Part shown: piece by piece, positions 57,641-64,000 of the stretch | How the letters are laid out: each line of letters begins with the position of its first letter | Numbering within the stretch: the first letter of the stretch is position 1 | From: Sclerotiophoma versabilis | Taxonomy: Eukaryota; Ascomycota; Dothideomycetes; Pleosporales; Didymellaceae | Length of the DNA stretch: 64,000 nt | Assembly: GCA_012274445.1 (NCBI GenBank) | Contig: JAAROD010000049.1 | Span: 744,001-808,000 of the forward strand | Direction of reading: 5' to 3' | Translations under genes and position numbers: made by a program | The notes under the pieces: model-generated | Databases searched by the model: none | What the model saw: only the letters and a program-made list of their open reading frames with translations | Told to the model about the DNA's origin: nothing

Positions 57641-60600
57641 TTATGCCGTGAAGCTCTTGGTGAAGCTTGTGGCAACCTCCTTCAGCTTGGACTCAAGGTC
57701 CTTGCTGAGGGCACCTTCCCGCTCAATGGTGTTGAGGAGCTCAGACTCGTTCGACTTGAGGTGGGCAAGGAAATCAGCCTCCCATGTGAGGATCTTGTTG
57801 ACGGGGACGCTGTCCAGGATACCGTTGACACCGGCGTAGATCAAAGGAACCATCTCGTTAACGGCCATGGGGCTGTACTGCTTCTGCTTAAGGAGCTCGG
57901 TCAGACGCTCACCACGGTTAAGGGTCTGCTTGGTAGCGGCATCCAAGTCGGAACCGAACTGGGCGAAGGCGGCAACCTCACGGTACTGAGCCAAGAAGAG
58001 CTTCAGGGAACCGGCGACCTGCTTCATGGCCTTGACCTGGGCAGCGGAACCGACACGGGAGACGGAAAGACCGACGTTAATGGCGGGACGGATACCCTTG
58101 TAGAACAGCTCAGCCTCCAAGAAGATCTGACCGTCAGTGATGGAAATGACGTTGGTGGGAATGTAAGCGGACACGTCACCACCCTGGGTCTCAATGATGG
58201 GAAGGGCAGTGAGCGAACCACCACCGAGGGAGTTGTTCATCTTCGCGGCACGCTCGAGGAGACGAGAGTGGAGGTAGAAGACGTCACCGGGGTAGGCCTC
58301 ACGACCAGGTGGGCGCCTCAAAAGCAGACTCATCTGGCGGTAAGCAACAGCCTGCTTGGTCAAGTCATCGTAGATGATCAAGGCGTGCTTGCCATTGTCG
58401 CGGAACCTGAAGTATTGTCGTTAGAATGTGAACTTAATCGTTAGGCAGCAAAAGCGAAAATTAGTGGTGGTCATGGTGGTGAAGTAAAGGTGTAGGTGTC
58501 CCAGGTCCCGTAAGATGTCGCGATAGCAATGACGAGGCTAGTACAGATCGTATCAGGCCTCGTCACTGTCATGGACGGCGTCCATATCAGAGGCGAGGTC
58601 CTCGATGTCAGAGGCATCAGAGTCGCAGTCCGAGTCAACAAGCTCCGCGTCAGCGAGTGCGGCAGCCTTGAGATGAAGGGCTGTGAGAAAGTGCTTTTCG
58701 AGGTTGTCCCTATACCGGTAGGGCTTATCGCAAACGGTACAATGAAACCGCCTCTCTGCGAGGTTGCGCGCTGCAAGCCGGGCCCGGCGAAGATCTGCTG
58801 CGGAGGGCTCGAGGGACTCGCCCCTCGACAGCTCGTCGACATTCTTCTTATGGAGGCCATTGCCCAGATGTGTACTGAGGTCCTTTGAAGTGCCGAACGC
58901 CATATTGCAGATGGTGCATTCGTGCTTGCGCGCGGCCTTGATGGCAAGACGAGCCGCACTCTGTCGCGCAGCCCTGGATACCTTGTGCTTGATTCGGTAA
59001 CGGCGGTCCTTCATGCTCTTCCTCTGTCGGTGACGTCCTCGCGGCACCAGGGCACAAAGTTCACCCACTCGGGCTCGAAGTTGTTGTAGATGGAGGCAAA
59101 GAAGACCATCTGGAAGACACCCTCGATGCCGAGGTATCGTTGCCTAGCCTTGAGGGCATGACCGGCAACAGGTGTGTTGCTCCAGGCGAGCATGGCAGTA
59201 TGTGTCTTGGTGAAACCTTGAGCGATGGCGCTCTTGATGAAGCAAGGGAGATTGCTGTTGTCGGCAATCTCGTACTGAGCAAGCCTTGATGCAGCACCAA
59301 CCTCAGCAGTCGCAGAACCGATGTAGATGCGTGGCTTACGACCATCGAGCTCGTAGATGTGGACGTACACAGCCCAGTGCTTCCACCACTGATTGGGAAT
59401 GACGGCTGGGAGGCTTTTGAAGTACCCTAGCGTTGGTGGTGTAGGAGAACTGAGCAGCTCAGAAAGGCCTTCTGCGAAGGTGAGTGGAGTGGTTCTGCAG
59501 ACATCCTTGAATGCATCGATATCACAAAAGACAGCCTTGTAGATTGGGTGTAGCCATCAACTGGGGGCATCGAGGTGAATGGCGTCCCAGAGGCGGTCGT
59601 CGATGGATTGTCGGAGTGTCGACATGCCCGCCATCTTGAGGACTGATGGGAGGCTGAGGAACGAGGGACATGTTCCAGTCGCTCGAAAGGGTATATCCAG
59701 CCATGATTGAGGGCAGGAAGGTACCACGGTCATGTACTGAGAAGGTGTTGGAGGGCGTCCAAGAAGTGGCTACGGCCACCCATCCGCACCATCCGCTCAT
59801 CCGATGAGAAGATGGGAAGTGCGTAAGCGGATGGGTGATGTATGGTGTAGCCACGTTTAGGACGCCCTCTCATCGGATGAGAGATCTGAGTAGAGTGCAA
59901 GAACGCTGGAGAAGTAGGCGTTGAGCGACTCAAGATGTAGAGCAGAAATCGACATCGTCGAAAAGGTGGCAGGCACCCATCGTAGCGGGTAATAGACAGG
60001 TAATAGACGCCTGTCATGTGCTTGGTGCTTTCCCGGTGCTGCTTGTTGCCACCTGGTCTTATCCGATGAGGATTTGGGAAGAGGCAGCCGAACGGAATCC
60101 AGGGAAGGAGGGCCAGGAAGGTGCAGGGCAGGCATTGGGTGTGGCCGACAGTTGCCTGCCCATACCTTCTACTTACCACCACCACCACGGTGTTGAAAAA
60201 TTTTCACAGCATACAAAAAAGAAACGGGGATACATACCACTCTCCCATGGAGCAGCCGGTGAAGGGAGCTGGAGAAGGTCAGTACACGTATCAGATCATC
60301 AGCGGCATCGATGACATACCCAAGTACTGAAGAGGAGCAGCCTCGGAGGCAGTGGCGGCAACGATGGTGGTGTACTTCATGGCGTCGTTCTCCTCAAGAG
60401 TCTTGACGAGCTGGGCGACGGTGGATCGCTTCTGACCAACGGCGACGTAGATGCAGTAAAGCTTCTTCTTCTCGTCGGTTCCCTTGTTCCAGCGGCCTAA
60501 TGGACTCGTCAGTCATTGTCTCGAGTTTTGAGATTCCATTTCACTTACCCTGGTTAAGCATGGCATCGAGAGCGACGGCAGTCTTTCCGGTCTGACGGTC

Positions 60601-61624
60601 ACCAATGATCAACTCACGCTGACCACGTCCGATGGGAACCATGGCGTCGACAGACTTGAGACCAGTCTGGACGGCCTCACGGACGGACTGGCGGGGCAGG
60701 ATACCGGGAGCCTTGAGCTGGGCACGGCGCCTCTCGGTGGTCTTGAGGGGACCCTTGCCATCGATGGGGTTGCCGAGAGCGTCAACGACACGGCCGAGAA
60801 GAGCCTCGCCGACGGGGACATCGACCTGGACATGTTAGATGGGAGGTACTCAGGTGACTGGCCTAGCTGCGACTCACAATCTCTCCGGTACGCTTGACGG
60901 TCTCACCCTCCTTGACGAGACGGTCAGAACCGAAAAGCACGACACCGACCTGGCCGGCCTCGAGGTTCATGCACATGCCCTTGACACCGGAGGCGAACCT
61001 GGGATCCCGTTAGCTTCGCTGCTGGCGTGGGCTGGGAATGGGGTCTTGGCGTACTCGACGAGCTCCTCAGCCTGGACGTTGTTCATGCCGTGGACACGGG
61101 CGATACCGTCACTGTTGTCTCCTCGTCAGCGGAATGCGTCTCTTTCGATGGCCTATTGGCGCGTTGGTGTGGTGCAGCGTACCCGACGGAGAGAACACGA
61201 CCGGTCTCGGCGAGCGAGTTCTCCTCCTGGACGCCGCGGATGCGCTGCTCCAGGATGGAGGAGACCTCGGTGGGGGAGGCCTTCGCATCGGAAGCGTAGG
61301 CGCGAGCGGCGGTGAACGCAGGGGCGCGGGCCTGTGGTGGGCATAGTCGTCAGTACTGTGGTCATGGCTGCGTGGCTTGGCTCGGCAGAATGGAGCTCCC
61401 ATCGCCATCTCAACACAGCGCGCTGCAGCCCCGAATCCATCATCAATGAAGCTCCAATGCAGCGCCAATGGCATCGGGAATCGGTTCTTCGAGCTGCAGG
61501 CGATGGCGGAGGTGGCGGCAGGCGCAATGGCTGGCAGTTGCGATGGACTTACCGAAGCAATCCTGCTCGAGGCAGAGATTGCGGCGACCCGGCGGCTGGA
61601 CTGGCGGATGGCCCTTGAGAACAT
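57641..61624 (-). CDS. ATP1: Mitochondrial F1-ATPase alpha subunit, with a giant intron
   Basis: Eight exons: 61624-61553, 61331-61183, 61111-61055, 60998-60878, 60825-60549, 60496-60320, 60268-60238 and 58406-57641; the phases add up to 549 aa, the normal length. Introns are 221, 71, 56, 52, 52, 51 and 1,831 nt. The N-terminus MFSRAIRQSSRRVAAISASS is a presequence; the Walker A loop GDRQTGKT is at about 208-215; QYLAPFTGCSMGEWFRDNGK spans both introns 6 and 7, with exon 7 only 31 nt long. The signature PAINVGLSVSRVGS and the C-terminal helical domain (to KEVATSFTKSFTA) are intact. The alpha subunit carries the non-catalytic nucleotide sites of the F1 head in the mitochondrial matrix. Intron 7, which splits the Trp codon of GEW|FRDNG, contains the endonuclease-like element described separately. 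Confidence 0.97.
58420..58424 (-). promoter_or_regulatory. Branch site of ATP1 intron 7
   Basis: CTAAC on the - strand, 12-16 nt before the acceptor AG, matches the fungal branch-point consensus and supports spliceosomal removal of the 1.8-kb intron. Confidence 0.65.
58553..59733 (-). pseudogene. GIY-YIG / double C2H2 homing-endonuclease-like gene, interrupted
   Basis: From the ATG at 59733 (MTVVPSCPQSWLDIPFRATG) the frame is open for 58 codons, then TGA (59559-59557), and continues in the same frame from WLHPIYKAVFCDIDAFKDVC. The nuclease domain follows: HWAVYVHIYELDGRKPR, YIGSAT (59325-59308), Arg of ASRLAQYE (59286-59284), LPCFIKSAIAQGFTKTHTAM, and the putative catalytic Glu of LGIEGVFQMVFF (59124-59122). 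Between 59068 and 59011 the reading passes to another frame, which begins RKSMKDRRYRIKHK and holds two zinc fingers, both C-x2-C-x12-H-x5-H (58918-58850 and 58741-58673), and an acidic tail ending 58553. The full protein would be about 390 aa. I recall dispersed GIY-YIG proteins with the same LP-Y/F-K-A-G-TH-G-L-W spacing in fungal nuclear genomes. One stop and one frame change suggest decay; a 41-nt GTGAAC..GACAG segment could bridge the second break but is short for an intron. Confidence 0.75.
59867..59883 (-). repeat. 17-bp palindrome, member of an ATCCGATGAG repeat set
   Basis: CTCTCATC-G-GATGAGAG is a perfect inverted repeat with a one-base centre. Its half CATCGGATGAG or complement recurs as ATCCGATGAG at 59799-59808 and 60061-60070, so three copies, one inverted, lie within 272 bp of the intron's 5' flank. 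Nearby 59994-60014 is another small hairpin (GACAGG..CCTGTC). These may be protein-binding or recombination-related sites. Confidence 0.7.
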
Positions 61625-62421
61625 GACTGCGGTGCTCAAGAGTCTATTGAGATTGCTCTGCAACCAATTGAGATTGATGCAGGAAGGGAGGAGAGGAGAG
61701 GTTGATGGAGTAGGAGATGGAGCTCTGAGGAAAAGACTTGAGCGGTCCCCGGGAGGAAAGCGCAACCCACGCTAGACAGGAAGGCGCTAGCCCCAAAGCG
61801 ACTGCGACAAAAACACGGGATCTGGGGACGTTCCTCTAACATCCCTAAATGAGGGAAACTCGTTGCCTAAAAGAAGACACTGGAGGTGAGCACTGCATTG
61901 GTTACACTGGCATTTTTTACCATGTTCATGGCAGCCTGTGTTGGGTGCAGGACGTTTGATCAGTTGCCGGCTCGGTACTCTTCGGACTAAACAGCTCTTC
62001 AGTTCTACGACACAAGTGACATACGGTTCTCTCGGCTTGATACATGGACGATGTGTTATTCTCATCACCTGTATGCTATAGTGAAAATATTGACTCGTAT
62101 GCCAGGCCCTCGCTCAACGTCTGTTGTAGTCTATGCGCAAGCAATTGCGACACGTAAGAACGCTGAATTGATCGCTGCAATATGCTATATCCTCAACAAG
62201 CTTCCGCATAGCTTTACACGTCCACTACATAAACATATACCTGGACGCCGGTACACCGTACTCCCACGCAATGCTGTGATCATGTTGCCTTCTCACTAAA
62301 GCTGTCCTGAACTTCACTTGTTCACCAGCCCTTCCAACTTCAAGCGGCCCTCACTCTCAACAATCTGCTTGGAGCCTGCTTTGAATAGCATGCGATATGC
62401 CACCATGGTCGTCTGCATGAC
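61625..62421. other. Intergenic region ATP1 / MPO1
   Basis: 797 bp upstream of ATP1 and downstream of MPO1 (both - strand). It holds the ATP1 promoter; no gene or TATA box stood out. Confidence 0.4.
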
Positions 62422-63158
62422 TCAGTGAGCGTTGCCGTTCTGTCCCTTGCTCTTCCTGAACTTCTGGATGTCCTCCTCAACCGCCTTGTCAATGCGGCTC
62501 TTCAGCTCTGGGCGGTAGCCGAGAGAGAACAGAATCTCGAACCAAACGAAGAACGGCGCCAGGAAGAACGCCTGCACAAGGTTGTCGAGCAGCGCAGGAG
62601 CCCTACCCTCGAACTTGCCGTGGCCAATGAACTGCGCAATCCAGCATGCAACGTTGATCCCGCCCGCCCAGTAGTTTGCCGTGGCGCCGTAGCTCGTGGT
62701 GAGGTGGTTTCCATAAGCGGTCGCACCAATAAGAATGGGTGCAAGAAGAGCCCCTGCTACTGGTTCCATGAGGATGTAGAGTGTCGAGTACAGCACTGCG
62801 CCGAACGTGCCGACATTGAGGGGGAGGTTGGGTATCGACAGCCATGAGGGCAGCGGGACGGCGGGAGTGTTGGTGAGCTAAAAGTACATAAGCAGGCTGT
62901 CAAGTGCGTGCATTGCTAGGTCTTACGAGCAGAAACGCCGTCAACAGAATTGGAGGCACACAGAGAACATGTATCCCCACATTGACCTGGACGAAAAGCG
63001 ACGTCAGTTGACACGTGAAAGACGGCTGCAAAGGGTCGAACCCACGGGATTGTGGTGGTATGCGCCGTACTGCAATCCGGTCAGTCTCTACATCCATCAT
63101 CTCAAGCTTCTCACATATGACGTACGAAGCGCAGCTGCTTCTCCAAGTTCAGAGACAT
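62422..63158 (-). CDS. MPO1: Mpo1-like 2-hydroxy fatty acid dioxygenase (DUF962)
   Basis: Four exons, 63158-63126, 63069-63046, 62986-62927 and 62877-62422, 190 aa, every junction phase 0. Exon 2 is only 24 nt. The splice product MSLNLEKQLRF|YGAYHHNP|VNVGIHVLCVPPILL carries the conserved His residues of the family; AQFIGHGKFEGRAPALLDNL supplies the second His/Glu motif. Four hydrophobic segments fit an ER membrane protein. Yeast Mpo1 is an Fe2+-dependent dioxygenase that shortens 2-hydroxy fatty acids by one carbon during phytosphingosine breakdown. The gene is tandem with ATP1. Confidence 0.93.
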
Positions 63159-63774
63159 GGTGCCCGATGCGGTACTTTCTCGCGTGTCAAGGTGTTGGAG
63201 AAACTAGAACCATGTCTTGGTGGATGTGGACGGCCGAGAGAATCCGCTGGCGTGCTCACGAGATCCCACGCGTCCGACCGTGAGCGCACAGTGATAAGCA
63301 AGACAGTGCGCAGGGTGACTGGTTCCACGACATGGGCGGGCGGGACGGCCGCCGAGCACTGGCAGGTGCGATCCGGGGCCGGAGAATCTGCTCGGCGGTT
63401 CGTAGGGCAGAGCACGACTTTCATGGCCAGGCATGGTTCTACCCAGGTACTCCACACCCCGCATTCACCCTCCACGACCTCTCCCGCTTCAGATTCGCTC
63501 TCGATAGTTGGCGCGACCACCTTGAAAGCTTTGCGCATAGACTGCTGGAGCGTGGTTTGAAGAGGATAGCTTTGCAGGTGGTACGCGCCTCTTACTCGAG
63601 GCTTGCGCGCCGGTCGCTCACTACAGTCGCTACAGCGAACGCAAGGAGATATTAGAGTCGCATAATACGAAGGCGCCCGCGTCCGTTTCTTTCACCTGTC
63701 AACGTGCAATCGTGCCAACAATCCCGTCTCTGTAATACATCCGCGCACCTTTTCCGTCCGCCGTCTGCGCAGCC
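63159..63774. promoter_or_regulatory. Divergent intergenic region MPO1 / RPB7
   Basis: 616 bp between divergent starts; holds both promoters. Overlapping frames on both strands show no known domain. Confidence 0.4.
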
Positions 63775-64000
63775 ATGTTCTTCCTCAAGGAGCTCGAGAA
63801 GACTATCCAGCTACACCCCTCGTACTTTGGTCCGCTCATCCGCTCGCACATCCACAAAGAGCTTCTGCAAAAGGAGGAGGGCTCGAGCACAGGAAAATAC
63901 ACCATTGTGTGCATATTGGACTCGTTCGACATTTCAGATGGGCAAGTGATGCCTGGGTCAGGCTCTGCCGAGTACACCGTTCACTACAAGGCTATCGTAT
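63775..64000 (+). CDS. RPB7: RNA polymerase II subunit Rpb7, 5' part
   Basis: ATG at 63775, open to the window edge (75 codons, no intron yet). MFFLKELEKTIQLHPSYFGP and the following VCILDSFDIS, then VMPGSGSAEYTVHYKAIV, are the N-terminal RNP-like domain of Rpb7, which with Rpb4 forms the stalk of polymerase II and binds emerging RNA. The S1-like C-terminal half lies outside the window. Confidence 0.95.
   Translation, partial: MFFLKELEKTIQLHPSYFGPLIRSHIHKELLQKEEGSSTGKYTIVCILDSFDISDGQVMPGSGSAEYTVHYKAIV

Larger units (their letters stand above)
58407..60237 (-). mobile_element. Endonuclease-bearing spliceosomal intron 7 of ATP1
   Basis: An 1,831-nt intron with a canonical donor (GTATGT, 60237-60232), acceptor (CTTCAG ending 58407) and a CTAAC branch site 12-16 nt before the AG. 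It contains one long reading region on the sense strand of ATP1 (59733-58553), a 5' flank of about 500 nt with repeated ATCCGATGAG motifs, and a 3' flank of about 146 nt. The intron must be spliced out to make ATP1, since both flanking exons are needed for an invariant protein segment. The endonuclease content suggests an intron invaded by, or moving as, a homing element. Group I or II architecture was not apparent, and the ends are spliceosomal. Confidence 0.8.

Noticed and set aside
57761..58444. 227-codon + strand frame antisense to ATP1
   Set aside because: It mirrors the highly biased codons of the conserved ATP1 exon 8; a shadow, as is the + strand frame at 60839-61315.
58407..60237. 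Group I or group II intron in a nuclear gene
   Set aside because: The ends are GTATGT..CAG with a CTAAC branch site, and the exon phases close perfectly around it. I saw no recognisable ribozyme core, so a spliceosomal intron is the simpler reading.
63028..63050. tRNA T-arm-like GTGGGTTCGACCC on the - strand
   Set aside because: It is the donor end of an MPO1 intron; the T-stem does not pair and no cloverleaf forms.

Overview
This is nuclear DNA from a filamentous ascomycete. Genes have short GT-AG introns of about 45-90 nt with CTAAC-type branch sites. The gene set (SNX4, BUB2, LGA1-like aldolase, MPO1, PTC7, TVP38) is fungal, and intergenic stretches are compact on both sides of looser gene-poor blocks. 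The proliferated LPxELRN-IW (2EXR/F-box-like) family and overall style suggest Pezizomycotina, probably Dothideomycetes (Pleosporales). That placement is inference, because no rRNA or other taxonomic marker lies in the window.

Layout: 0.1-10.6 kb is a dense housekeeping block (SNX4/ATG24, mitochondrial adenylate kinase ADK2, LETM1-type MDM38, an ARM-like protein, NOP14, BUB2). 11.4-15.8 kb is a tandem array of four 2EXR-family paralogues on the + strand; one carries a single in-frame stop. 16.1-17.2 kb holds a DapA-superfamily aldolase resembling the D-galacturonate pathway enzyme LGA1/GaaC. 17.2-28.4 kb is gene-poor and holds only an MFS transporter and a decayed 2EXR copy. 28.4-30.9 kb is a SulP sulfate permease. 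31.2-33.6 kb holds at least three more 2EXR-family fragments. 33.9-41.2 kb is dense again (NAD(P)H-hydrate dehydratase, a Pro/Glu-rich protein, a PWI/RS splicing factor, PTC7, a CBS-pair protein). 41.3-44.0 kb has no confident gene. 44.0-64.0 kb carries a PWWP chromatin protein, a 114-aa conserved-looking protein, an FAH-family hydrolase, a coiled-coil/Zn2Cys6 protein, a CCCH-CCCH-Smr protein, TVP38, ATP1 (F1-ATPase alpha), MPO1 and the start of RPB7.

The most remarkable object is intron 7 of ATP1 (60237-58407, - strand). At 1,831 nt it is about 35 times longer than introns 3-6 of the same gene, yet it has normal spliceosomal ends and a branch site. It holds, on the ATP1 strand, an endonuclease-like reading frame: a GIY-YIG nuclease domain followed by two C2H2 zinc fingers. 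The intron splits the Trp codon of GEW|FRDNGKHA, one of the most conserved stretches of the protein, as expected for a homing element targeting an invariant coding sequence. The frame now carries an in-frame TGA and a frame change, so it looks like a decaying homing-endonuclease gene housed in a nuclear spliceosomal intron.

Splice sites were inferred by eye from GT/AG signals, frame continuity and family knowledge; no alignment or RNA data were available.
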